Shown here one piece after another: positions 1-5,617 of a stretch of 8,457 bases of DNA. The stretch is taken from positions 1 through 8,457 of the forward strand of contig USML01000078.1 in NCBI GenBank assembly GCA_900555855.1. Direction: 5' to 3'. Under the pieces are notes generated by a model, which was given only the letters and a program-made list of their open reading frames with translations, did not search any database and was not told the DNA's origin. Source of the stretch: an uncultured Eubacteriales bacterium. Lineage in GTDB: Bacteria > Bacillota > Clostridia > Oscillospirales > Butyricicoccaceae. Both the position numbers and the translations under genes were made by a program. How positions within the stretch are numbered: the first letter of the stretch is position 1; each line of letters starts with the position of its first letter.

Positions 1-2
1 TC

Positions 3-206
3 CAGCTCTCCGCCCCCATGCGCTCCTTCTGCGCGAGCGCCCGGGGGCAGATCCGGGAGGCCGACTACCTCCTGGTCCACCACCAGAAATTCCCCTACTG
101 GAACGCCGCCGACGAGATGGACCGGCTCCTGGACCTTGCCCACAGTCCCGCCGTCAGCCTCTGCTGCCGGGAAGGGCGCTATCTCTCCCGGCAGGAAAGG
201 GCGTGA
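3..206 (+). CDS. C-terminal fragment of an unidentified protein
   Basis: An open frame enters from the left edge and stops at TGA 204-206; about 67 codons are visible and the start lies outside the window. An ATG at 18 is in frame, but I see no ribosome binding site that would make it a real start. The visible tail contains a hydrophobic stretch (ADYLLVHHQ) followed by KFPYWN, a pair of adjacent cysteines and a basic end (SRQERA). I do not recognise the family and assign no function. The stop is only 4 nt before the acetyltransferase ATG at 211, so the two are probably co-transcribed, and the ribosome binding site for the next gene lies inside this one. C-ending codons dominate, as in the next gene, which supports it being coding. 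Confidence 0.55.
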   Translation, partial: QLSAPMRSFCASARGQIREADYLLVHHQKFPYWNAADEMDRLLDLAHSPAVSLCCREGRYLSRQERA

Positions 207-210
207 GACC

Positions 211-738
211 ATGGAACTGCTGACGCCCCGCCTCCGCCTCCGGGAACTCCGGGAGGCGGACTTTGACGCCCTCTATGCCGTCCTGGGGGACTCCGACATC
301 ACCCGCCACTCCCCCTACACCTTCGATGAGACCAGGGTCCGGAACTGGATCGCCCGGAACCGCCGCCGCTACGAGACCCTGGGCTTCGGCCTCTGGGCCG
401 TGACGCTGCGGGAGAGCGGGGAGCTCATCGGAGACTGCGGCCTTACCCTCCAGAATATCCACGGCGAGCTCCTGCCGGAGATCGGCTACCACATCCGAAA
501 GGACCGCCAGCGCCAGGGCTACGCCGCAGAGGCCGCCCGGGCCTGCCGGGACTGGATCTTTGAACATACGCCGTTTCTGGAGGTCTATTCCTATATGAAG
601 CAGGATAACCTGCCCTCCGCCGCAGTGGCCCGGGCCAACGGCATGGAATACCGGGGCGCTTTTACCGATGGAGAAGGGGAGACCTCGGTCTGTTACGCCA
701 TCCGCTGGGCCGATTGGCAAAGGCTGCGGAAGGCGTGA
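211..738 (+). CDS. GNAT family N-acetyltransferase (RimJ/RimL-like)
   Basis: A 175-residue protein of the GNAT superfamily, Acetyltransf_3 type, predicted to move an acetyl group from acetyl-CoA to an amine. The N-terminus (ELLTPRLRLRELREADFDAL, residues 2-21) is the usual opening of RimJ/RimL-like proteins. Residues 71-78 (ELIGDCGL) form the central strand. Residues 91-107 (IGYHIRKDRQRQGYAAE) carry the acetyl-CoA pyrophosphate-binding turn, with the Q/R-x-x-G-x-A pattern at RQRQGYA. NLPSAAVARANGM (133-145) is the conserved Asn/Ser helix near the C-terminus. I chose the ATG at 211 because an AGGAAAGG ribosome binding site sits at 193-200 and the protein then starts exactly where the family does; the frame is open further upstream to 136. 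The gene follows the upstream partial gene by 4 nt. The substrate cannot be read from sequence; members act on ribosomal proteins, antibiotics or small amines. Confidence 0.85.
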   Translation: MELLTPRLRLRELREADFDALYAVLGDSDITRHSPYTFDETRVRNWIARNRRRYETLGFGLWAVTLRESGELIGDCGLTLQNIHGELLPEIGYHIRKDRQRQGYAAEAARACRDWIFEHTPFLEVYSYMKQDNLPSAAVARANGMEYRGAFTDGEGETSVCYAIRWADWQRLRKA

Positions 739-769
739 TGCAAAAAACAGCTTTCGACAAAGAAGGCCG

Positions 770-798
770 TTGCATTTTCCGCAGGAATCGGATATAAT
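770..798 (+). promoter_or_regulatory. Sigma-A type promoter for the DUF1292 gene
   Basis: TTGCAT at 770-775 and a perfect TATAAT at 793-798 are separated by 17 nt. Transcription should begin near 805, in an unusual A/C-only stretch (about 800-823, built from AACAAA-like units) that ends in the AGGAGG ribosome binding site at 823-828. The promoter separates the DUF1292 gene from the acetyltransferase. As no clear promoter is visible between this gene and the structured RNA at 1154, it may also transcribe that RNA. Confidence 0.8.
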
Positions 799-836
799 GA
801 AACCAACAAAACAAACAAAAACAGGAGGCCTGTTTT

Positions 837-1148
837 ATGAGCGAAGAATATGGAAATGATTTCGTCGTCCTGACGGATGAGGACGGCCGGGAGATCGAGC
901 TGGAGCATCTGGACACCGTGGAATACAACGGCCAGACCTATATGGCCTTTTTGCCCACGGAGATGTCGCTGGACGATGCTTATGAGCTGATCATCATGAA
1001 GGTGGAGCTGGAGGACGACGGCGAGGAGATGCTGGTAACGCTGGACGACGAGGACGAGGAAGCCGAGATGTTCCAGATCTTTTCCGAGCGTCTGGAGGAG
1101 ACCTTTGAAGAGGAAGACGAGGCCCCGGAGGAAGAACTGGAGGACTGA
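837..1148 (+). CDS. DUF1292 domain protein (YrzB-like)
   Basis: A 103-residue, strongly acidic cytoplasmic protein. FVVLTDEDGREIELEHLDTV (about 9-28) followed by EYNGQTYMAFLP (29-40) is the DUF1292 signature: a short strand-rich domain in which an Asp/Glu-rich turn precedes a conserved Y-x-A-x-L-P segment. The C-terminal third (about 66-103) is almost all Glu and Asp and likely disordered. AGGAGG at 823-828, 8 nt before ATG 837, fixes the start. In Firmicutes this family commonly sits near ruvX and alaS and has no established biochemical role; those neighbours are not seen here. A good sigma-A promoter lies directly upstream and the 6S-like RNA begins 5 nt after the stop. The family call is firm; the function is unknown. 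Confidence 0.88.
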   Translation: MSEEYGNDFVVLTDEDGREIELEHLDTVEYNGQTYMAFLPTEMSLDDAYELIIMKVELEDDGEEMLVTLDDEDEEAEMFQIFSERLEETFEEEDEAPEEELED

Positions 1149-1153
1149 ACCGA

Positions 1154-1345
1154 AAAGCCCCGCCGGGCGGAGTGCGGATCTCCTTATTTAACCTACAATG
1201 TGTTATTCGGGATTGCGTGTCCGGTCCCCGTTGGCAGACCTCCCGCGAAAAGCGCGGAAGTTGGGAGCCGATTAAAGGAACGGTAGCTTGCCCACCTGCA
1301 GCAGCGGGTTATTTAACACATCCGCACTCCACCCGACGGGGCTTT
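1154..1345 (+). ncRNA. ssrS: Rod-like structured RNA, candidate 6S RNA
   Basis: The 256-nt gap between two genes folds into one long rod. AAAGCCCCG 1154-1162 pairs with CGGGGCTTT 1337-1345, CGGG 1164-1167 with CCCG 1332-1335, and GGAGTGCGGA 1169-1178 with TCCGCACTCC 1321-1330: 23 pairs broken only by two C/A mismatches. Inside, TGTGTTA 1199-1205 pairs with TAACACA 1314-1320. An open region follows, whose 3' side can form a small hairpin (CCTGC/GCGGG, about 1295-1308). An imperfect apical stem includes TTGGC/GCCGA and CCGCG/CGCGG (1243-1257). Length (192 nt), long closing stem, asymmetric central bubble and the AUGUGUUA/UAACACAU element resemble bacterial 6S RNA, which sequesters housekeeping RNA polymerase. 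I see no dedicated promoter upstream, so it may be processed from the DUF1292 transcript. The alternative is a cis-regulatory leader for the downstream flavin-reductase gene. The structure is seen; the family name is inference. Confidence 0.62.
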
Positions 1346-1355
1346 GCAGCGGCAG

Positions 1356-1384
1356 AGCGGCGCGCTTCGGCGGGCCGCTTTTTT
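1356..1384 (+). terminator. Rho-independent terminator with UUCG loop
   Basis: AGCGGC 1356-1361 pairs with GCCGCT 1374-1379 and CGC 1363-1365 with GCG 1370-1372 around a TTCG loop, followed by six T (1379-1384). It ends the structured RNA. It lies only 6 nt before the AGGAGG of the next gene, so it would also block read-through into that gene unless it is antagonised. Confidence 0.85.
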
Positions 1385-1404
1385 CAAAAAAGGAGGAAGA
1401 GCTT

Positions 1405-2001
1405 ATGGCAAAGCTGAATTGGAAGCCGGGGACGCTTCTTGCCCCGGCGCCGCCGGCGCTGGTGACCTGCGGAGACCTGGCGGGAGAGCACAATGTCCTG
1501 ACGGTGGCCTGGACGGGCATCGTCTGCTCTGATCCGGCCATGACCTATGTCTCCGTCCGGCCGGAGCGCTATTCGCATCACATGATCGCGGAAAGCGGCG
1601 AGTTCGTCATCAATCTGCCCTGCCAGAGCATCGCCCGGGCGGCGGATCTCTGCGGCGTGAAGTCCGGCCGGGATGGGGACAAGTTTGCCCTGGCGGGGCT
1701 GACGGCAGAGCCGGCCTTTACGGTCAGGGCCCCCGTCATCGGGGAGTGTCCCATTGCGCTGGAATGCCGGGTGAAGCAGGTCCTGCCCCTGGGGACCCAC
1801 GATATGTTTCTGGCGGAGATCACCGCCGTGGATGTGGATCCCCGGTTCGTGGACGAAAAGGGCGCGCTGCATATGGAGCGGTGCGGCCTGCTGGCCTATG
1901 CCCATGGGGCATATTTCACGCTGGGCAAGCAGCTGGGGACCTTTGGCTTTTCCGTGCGCAAAAGGCCGGCCCGTGGAGGCCAGCCCCGGAAAAAGCGCTG
2001 A
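1405..2001 (+). CDS. Flavin reductase-like FMN-binding protein (flavoredoxin type)
   Basis: A 198-residue protein of the flavin-reductase-like split-barrel family (Flavin_Reduct). Members bind FMN and use it for NAD(P)H-linked or electron-carrier reactions, usually as cytoplasmic dimers. Visible signatures: the N-terminal strand with PALVTCGD (17-24), the NVLTVAWTGIVCSDP segment (30-44) lining the flavin, a conserved DLCGVKSGRDGDKFA loop (81-95), and HDMFLAEI (132-139) near the active site. The C-terminus (about 184-198) is a basic tail. Start ATG 1405 is fixed by AGGAGG at 1391-1396. No promoter lies between the UUCG terminator (1356-1384) and this ribosome binding site, so expression depends on read-through or on regulation by the RNA upstream. 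The substrate or electron partner cannot be told. It is convergent with the phosphatase gene. Confidence 0.85.
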   Translation: MAKLNWKPGTLLAPAPPALVTCGDLAGEHNVLTVAWTGIVCSDPAMTYVSVRPERYSHHMIAESGEFVINLPCQSIARAADLCGVKSGRDGDKFALAGLTAEPAFTVRAPVIGECPIALECRVKQVLPLGTHDMFLAEITAVDVDPRFVDEKGALHMERCGLLAYAHGAYFTLGKQLGTFGFSVRKRPARGGQPRKKR

Positions 2002-2029
2002 AGCAGCGGGAAAACAGAAAAAATAAAAG

Positions 2030-2057
2030 TGACCGGCCTTTCCAGCCGGTCATTTTT
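2030..2057. terminator. Bidirectional terminator between convergent genes
   Basis: TGACCGGC 2030-2037 pairs with GCCGGTCA 2045-2052 around a 7-nt loop. T5 follows on the plus strand (2053-2057), and an A-rich run lies upstream (about 2018-2029), which becomes a T-rich tail on the minus strand. It serves the flavin-reductase gene and the leftward phosphatase gene, whose stop codon occupies 2058-2060 immediately beside it. Confidence 0.85.
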
Positions 2058-2654
2058 CTATGCGTTTTGTGAAATACTGCGGAGCTTGTCCGGGACGCGG
2101 TCCAAAAACTGCTCCATGGTCCAGGCTCTTGGCGTGACGACCTCCAGCTTCAGCTCGGGCCGCTTGGCGACAAAATCCGCCAGCATGGTTTTGAGGTTGT
2201 CCGCGGAGAGAACATAGTTGTCCACGATCTCCTGCCGGGAAGCGCCCATGCGCTGCAGCAGCAGGGCGGAGACAACGCCGGTGCGGTCCTTTCCCGCGTT
2301 GCAGAAGTAGATGGCGTTGCGGCCGGCGTTCCAGAGCGTGTCCAGAATGTGCATCAGCTGCCCGTCCACCATGTCCAGATAGCTGTTTGGAACATCTTCA
2401 AAGCAATGAGGGACGATATCGCCGGTGGTCACCGGCAGGTGAAGATACTGAAACCGGGGGTTCTGCTCCAGCGGGCAGGGGCGGGCGGCACATTCCTGCG
2501 GCGAACGCAGATCCACCGCAAGGGTGATGTGATGCGCCAGAAGCCAGGCCAGATCGTCGGCAGAGAGCCGGTCCGGCACATCGCTGCGGACAAAGCGGAA
2601 GTCTCCCTCCCGCAGCAGACGGGTGTTCCAGGTGGTGTGCAAAAGGCTCGCCAT
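2058..2654 (-). CDS. Tyrosine-protein phosphatase (Tyr_phosphatase_3-like)
   Basis: A 198-residue cytoplasmic protein with a cysteine phosphatase active site. The P-loop at 118-126 reads CNAGKDRTG, matching C-x5-R with nucleophile Cys118 and phosphate-binding Arg124; GKDRTG is typical of the Tyr_phosphatase_3 (PtpB/LipA-like) group. Upstream, NTRLLREGDFRFVRSDVPDRLS (10-31) and AVDLRSPQE (46-54) are the group's other landmarks, the 'DLRS' turn preceding the P-loop domain. There is no signal peptide or membrane segment. The start is 3 nt after the murC stop and its GGAGG lies within the end of murC, so the two are translationally linked and form an operon. Family members dephosphorylate phosphotyrosine, other phosphoamino acids or phosphoinositides; the substrate here is unknown. 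A regulatory role in cell-wall synthesis is suggested only by the murC linkage. Confidence 0.87.
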   Translation of the reverse strand: MASLLHTTWNTRLLREGDFRFVRSDVPDRLSADDLAWLLAHHITLAVDLRSPQECAARPCPLEQNPRFQYLHLPVTTGDIVPHCFEDVPNSYLDMVDGQLMHILDTLWNAGRNAIYFCNAGKDRTGVVSALLLQRMGASRQEIVDNYVLSADNLKTMLADFVAKRPELKLEVVTPRAWTMEQFLDRVPDKLRSISQNA

Positions 2655-2657
2655 GGC

Positions 2658-4028
2658 TCAGTCCTCCAGCAGCTCCGCGATCTGATTCACATTGCCGGCG
2701 CCCATGAGAAACACCAGATCGCCTGGCTGCACCAGCCGGCCCAGCCGCGCCGCAGCGTCGGCAAGATCCGAAGCAGTCTCTGCCTGAGAGATGCGCTTTG
2801 CAATGTCCTGAGAGGAGATCCCGTAGGTGTTGGTCTCCCGGGCCGCAAAAATGGGACAGAGGATCACATGATCCGCATGGGAAAGGGCCTGCGCAAAGGG
2901 ATCCAGCAGAGAGACCGTGCGGGAATAGGTGTGGGGCTGGAAGACGCAGATCACCCGCCGGGGCTCCAGCGCCCGGGCCGCCTTCAGCGTGGCCTCGATC
3001 TCGCTGGGATGGTGGGCATAATCATCATAGATCCTTGCGCCGCGCCATTCCTTTTTGAATTCAAACCGGCGGCCCACGCCGTGATAATCCTGAATGCCGT
3101 GGGCAAAGTCCTCCGGCGCCGTACCCAGCTCCACGGCCACGGCGGCGGCAGCCAGCGCATCCAGCAGATTGTGTTCGCCGGGCACCTGCAGCCGCAGCGG
3201 ACAGAAGGGCTTGCCAAAGGCCACGATATCGCAGCAGTAATAGCCGTTTTCCAGCGTCAGCTGCGCTGGATGGATATCGCAGTCCTCGGAGAGCCCGAAG
3301 GTGATCACCCGGCGGGAGATCCCGTCCACGGCCTGCCGGCAGTGCTCGTCGCCGCCGTTGATGATGACGGCGCCGTCCTCCGGGGTCAGCAGGGCAAACT
3401 GGCGGAAGGAGCGCATGATATCGTCCAGATCCTTGAAAAAGTCCAGATGATCCATGTCGATATTCAGGATCACGGCAACGGAAGGATGGAAGGAAAGGAA
3501 GGAATTGCGATATTCACAGGCCTCTGCCACAAACAGGTCGCTTTGCCCGATGCGCAGCGTCCCGCCGATGGAGGGCAGGTCGCCGCCCACCATCACCGTG
3601 GGATCCATGGCGGCTGCGTCGGCAAAGGTGGCGATCATGGCGGTGGTGGAGGTCTTGCCGTGGGTGCCGGCCACGCAGACCACGCGGCGGTAATGGGTCA
3701 TGATCATGCCCCAGGCCTCCGCACGGGAAAGAATGGGGATGCCGGCCGCCCGGGCGGCCTGGATCTCCGGATTGGTGTCTGGAATGGCGGCGGTGCGGAT
3801 CCCCAGACCGGCTCCCGCCGTATTTTCACTGTGGTGGCCGATGGTGACGGGGATGCCCGCCTGACAAAGCTCCTGCGTGTAGCGGGAAGCGTCCCGGTCG
3901 CTTCCGCGGACCCGGGCGCCCATGTGCTGCAGCATACGGGCCAGAGCCCGCATGGAGACGCCGCCGATGCCGATCAGATGGATCGGGCGCTGCTCCCGGA
4001 TATATGCTTCAAACTGCTGATCGTTCAT
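2658..4028 (-). CDS. murC: UDP-N-acetylmuramate--L-alanine ligase MurC
   Basis: A 456-residue ATP-dependent ligase that adds L-Ala to UDP-MurNAc, the first peptide step of peptidoglycan precursor synthesis in the cytoplasm. The N-terminal UDP-binding Rossmann domain starts IHLIGIGGVSMRALARML (about 16-33), with the MurC-type GxGGVSM. The central ATPase domain has the P-loop GTHGKTSTT (121-129), the EACEYRNSFLSFHP segment and NIDMDHLDFF. The C-terminal domain contains DDYAHHPSEI and FQPHTYSRT, both MurC hallmarks. Length matches the family. I start at ATG 4028, preceded on the minus strand by GGGAAGG 8 nt away; the frame is open to 4130, but that extension is basic, unconserved and runs through leader hairpins. 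It heads the operon with the phosphatase gene. Two stable hairpins (4044-4058, 4065-4106) lie in its leader. I found no convincing -35/-10 pair; a TATGAT at 4144-4139 is the best -10 candidate. Confidence 0.96.
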   Translation of the reverse strand: MNDQQFEAYIREQRPIHLIGIGGVSMRALARMLQHMGARVRGSDRDASRYTQELCQAGIPVTIGHHSENTAGAGLGIRTAAIPDTNPEIQAARAAGIPILSRAEAWGMIMTHYRRVVCVAGTHGKTSTTAMIATFADAAAMDPTVMVGGDLPSIGGTLRIGQSDLFVAEACEYRNSFLSFHPSVAVILNIDMDHLDFFKDLDDIMRSFRQFALLTPEDGAVIINGGDEHCRQAVDGISRRVITFGLSEDCDIHPAQLTLENGYYCCDIVAFGKPFCPLRLQVPGEHNLLDALAAAAVAVELGTAPEDFAHGIQDYHGVGRRFEFKKEWRGARIYDDYAHHPSEIEATLKAARALEPRRVICVFQPHTYSRTVSLLDPFAQALSHADHVILCPIFAARETNTYGISSQDIAKRISQAETASDLADAAARLGRLVQPGDLVFLMGAGNVNQIAELLED

Positions 4029-4043
4029 AATAGATGCCTTCCC

Positions 4044-4106
4044 AGAGCCTGCGGCTCTTTTGCACTTCCGGCTCCGCCGCAGCGCGCTGCGGATGCAAGC
4101 CGGAAG
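4044..4106. repeat. Two strong hairpins in the murC leader
   Basis: AGAGCC 4044-4049 pairs with GGCTCT 4053-4058 across a 3-nt loop. On the plus strand T's follow, so it also resembles a small plus-strand terminator. CTTCCGGCT 4065-4073 pairs with AGCCGGAAG 4098-4106 and encloses the perfect 16-bp palindrome at 4077-4092 (CCGCAG/CTGCGG around CGCG). Read leftward, both hairpins lie between the likely murC start of transcription and its GGGAAGG ribosome binding site. They could affect mRNA stability or regulate murC, or serve as a protein-binding palindrome. Confidence 0.6.
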
Positions 4107-4172
4107 CATGGTTTCAGATGTTTGGGTCAACTCAGTTTATCATAGTTTTGGCCGTTTGCATAGCCTTTTTTG

Positions 4173-4201
4173 CACCGCGCACCAAGTTCTTTCATAGAAT
4201 G
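4173..4201 (+). promoter_or_regulatory. Candidate sigma-K (mother-cell) promoter for dpaAB
   Basis: CATAGAATG at 4193-4201 matches the sigma-K -10 pattern CATAnnnTA except for its last base, and it also resembles the sigma-E -10 CATACAAT. CACC at 4173-4176, fitting the short sigma-K -35 (mACm), has its AC (4174-4175) 17 nt before CATA. In Bacillus and Clostridioides the dipicolinate synthase operon is known to be sigma-K dependent, which makes this assignment natural. TAGAAT (4195-4200) with TTGCAC (4170-4175, spacer 19) is a weaker sigma-A reading of the same bases. Confidence 0.5.
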
Positions 4202-4223
4202 CTGCGAAAGAGGTGGTGACTGA

Positions 4224-4961
4224 TTGAAAGAAGCATGGAATTTCGCGGTCCTGCGGGGGGACCGGCGGCAGAACATCCTTTGTGATCTGCTGCGGGAAGA
4301 CGGATATCCGGTCCGCCTGCTGCCGGAGCCGGAAAAATGGGGGCAGGAAAACCTGCCGCCGCCGGGGGCTATTCTCATCGCGGCCAAGGCCGGCGAGCCG
4401 CTGCGCCGGGCTGCCCGGGACGCAGGCTTTCGATTGCTGGAGTATGGAAGCCTGCCCTCCTTCCAGCGGGAAAACGGGCAGATCACGGCAGAAAACGCCC
4501 TGCAGGTGGCCATGAAGCACCGGCTGCGCACTCTGTATGGCAGCGATGCGCTGGTCATCGGCTGGGGCAATATCGGCAAGCCGCTGGCGGCGCTGCTGCG
4601 GGGCCTGGGCGCCCGGACGGCGGTGGCGGTGCGCCGGGAGGAGCAGCTTTGGCAGCTGAAGGGCGAGGGCCTGCGGCCCATTCTTTCCCGGCGGCTGGAG
4701 GAAGAGATCGGGGAATATGATGTGATTTTTAATACCGCGCCGGAGCTTTTGCTGACGGAGCCGGTGCTGCGGGCGCTGCGGCCCGGCGCGCTGGTGGTGG
4801 ATCTGGCCTCCCGTCCCGGCGGCGTGGATTGGGAATGGGCCAGAGCGCTGGAGATCAAGGCCGTCCAGGCGCTGGCGCTGCCCGGCGTGCTGACGCCGGT
4901 ATCCGGTGCGCTGGCCATCCGTAATGCAGTGTATTCGCTTTGTGAGGAGGAACATACATGA
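4224..4961 (+). CDS. dpaA: Dipicolinate synthase subunit A
   Basis: A 245-residue NAD(P)-dependent subunit of dipicolinate synthase, which with DpaB converts the lysine-pathway intermediate 4-hydroxy-tetrahydrodipicolinate into dipicolinic acid in the mother cell; the product loads the spore core and gives heat resistance. The N-terminus has the DpaA-type FAVLRGDRRQ (7-16). A Rossmann motif GWGNIG (113-118) begins the dinucleotide-binding half, followed by FNTAP (169-173), DLASRPGGVD (193-202) and ALPGVLTPVSGA (218-229), all family landmarks. It starts at TTG 4224 with AGGTGG at 4211-4216; no ATG in frame gives the conserved N-terminus. At 245 residues it is shorter than the roughly 290-300 of Bacillus, the loss being mainly in the N-terminal half. 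Its stop overlaps the dpaB start by ATGA, indicating translational coupling. Confidence 0.92.
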   Translation: MKEAWNFAVLRGDRRQNILCDLLREDGYPVRLLPEPEKWGQENLPPPGAILIAAKAGEPLRRAARDAGFRLLEYGSLPSFQRENGQITAENALQVAMKHRLRTLYGSDALVIGWGNIGKPLAALLRGLGARTAVAVRREEQLWQLKGEGLRPILSRRLEEEIGEYDVIFNTAPELLLTEPVLRALRPGALVVDLASRPGGVDWEWARALEIKAVQALALPGVLTPVSGALAIRNAVYSLCEEEHT

Positions 4962-5527
4962 AAAATCAGAAGATCGGCGTGGCCATGACCGGCTCCTTCT
5001 GCACCTTTTCCCAGGTGCTGCCCGTGATCCGTCAGCTGGCCAGGAGCAACGAGGTGACGGTGGTCCTTTCTCCCGCGGCGGCGGAGACAGACACCCGCTT
5101 TTACCGGGCGGAGGACCTTCTGCGGGAGCTGGAGCAGATCACAGGCCGCAAGCCCATGCGCACCATCGCGGAAGCGGAGCAGGTGGGGCCGGGGAAGCTC
5201 TTTGATGTATTGCTGGCGGCCCCCTGCACGGGCAATACGCTGGCGAAGCTCAATCTGGGCATCACAGACACCTCCGTGCTCATGGCCATCAAGGCCCAGC
5301 TGCGCAACGGCCGGCCGGTGGTGCTGGCGCTTTCCACCAACGACGCCCTCAGCAACGCCGCAAAAAACATCGGCGGTCTGCTCAACCGGCGGGATCTGTA
5401 TTTCGTGCCATTCAGCCAGGACGATCCGGAGAAAAAGCCCCGCTCCATGGCGGCAAACTTCGGTCTGTGCGAGGCGGCGCTGGACGCAGCGCTGGAGGGG
5501 CGGCAGCTGCAGCCGATCATCCTCTGA
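4958..5527 (+). CDS. dpaB: Dipicolinate synthase subunit B
   Basis: A 189-residue flavoprotein-like subunit (Flavoprotein/DFP fold) that partners DpaA to make dipicolinic acid during late sporulation. The opening KIGVAMTGSFCTFSQVLPVI (5-24) is the family's nucleotide-binding strand and loop. LLAAPCTGNTLAKLNLGITDTSVLMA (about 85-110) is the diagnostic central motif, followed by PVVLALSTNDALSNAAKNIG (120-139) and LYFVPFSQDDPEKKPRSMAANFG (about 147-169), the conserved C-terminal block. Length is as expected. GAGGAGG at 4944-4950, inside dpaA, places the start at ATG 4958, overlapping dpaA by 4 nt. No terminator is visible after the stop; the next gene's promoter begins within 10 nt. With dpaA this is the clearest evidence that the host forms endospores. 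Confidence 0.95.
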   Translation: MKNQKIGVAMTGSFCTFSQVLPVIRQLARSNEVTVVLSPAAAETDTRFYRAEDLLRELEQITGRKPMRTIAEAEQVGPGKLFDVLLAAPCTGNTLAKLNLGITDTSVLMAIKAQLRNGRPVVLALSTNDALSNAAKNIGGLLNRRDLYFVPFSQDDPEKKPRSMAANFGLCEAALDAALEGRQLQPIIL

Positions 5528-5532
5528 GAGGG

Positions 5533-5560
5533 TTTACAATCTCAAAAATCGTGCTATAAT
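5533..5560 (+). promoter_or_regulatory. Sigma-A promoter for the VanX-like gene
   Basis: TTTACA 5533-5538 and TATAAT 5555-5560 are spaced by 16 nt and lie just after the dpaB stop. A small CGGC-AAAA-GCCG hairpin (5574-5585) falls in the leader, before the AAAGGA ribosome binding site at 5604-5609. The housekeeping promoter means this gene need not follow the sporulation timing of dpaAB. Confidence 0.8.
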
Positions 5561-5617
5561 AGGGGTAAAGAAACGGCAAAAGCCGCGGAAAAGAATCAAA
5601 AAGAAAGGAATGTTATT

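Noticed and set aside
1288..1404. N-terminal extension of the flavin-reductase frame to 1288
   Set aside because: The extension would translate the structured RNA and terminator; AGGAGG at 1391-1396 and the family N-terminus place the start at 1405.
4029..4130. N-terminal extension of MurC to 4130
   Set aside because: The added 34 residues are basic, not MurC-like and encoded by leader hairpins; ATG 4028 has a good ribosome binding site and gives standard length.
2349..4145. A 598-codon rightward open frame
   Set aside because: It is the antisense shadow of murC and the phosphatase gene: no ribosome binding site, composition dominated by Gly/His/Arg typical of antisense of GC-rich genes, and no recognisable domain, while the opposite strand has full MurC motifs.
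4127..4955. Long leftward open frames opposite dpaA
   Set aside because: Ser/Arg/Gln-rich shadow translations with no motifs; dpaA on the other strand carries all family signatures.
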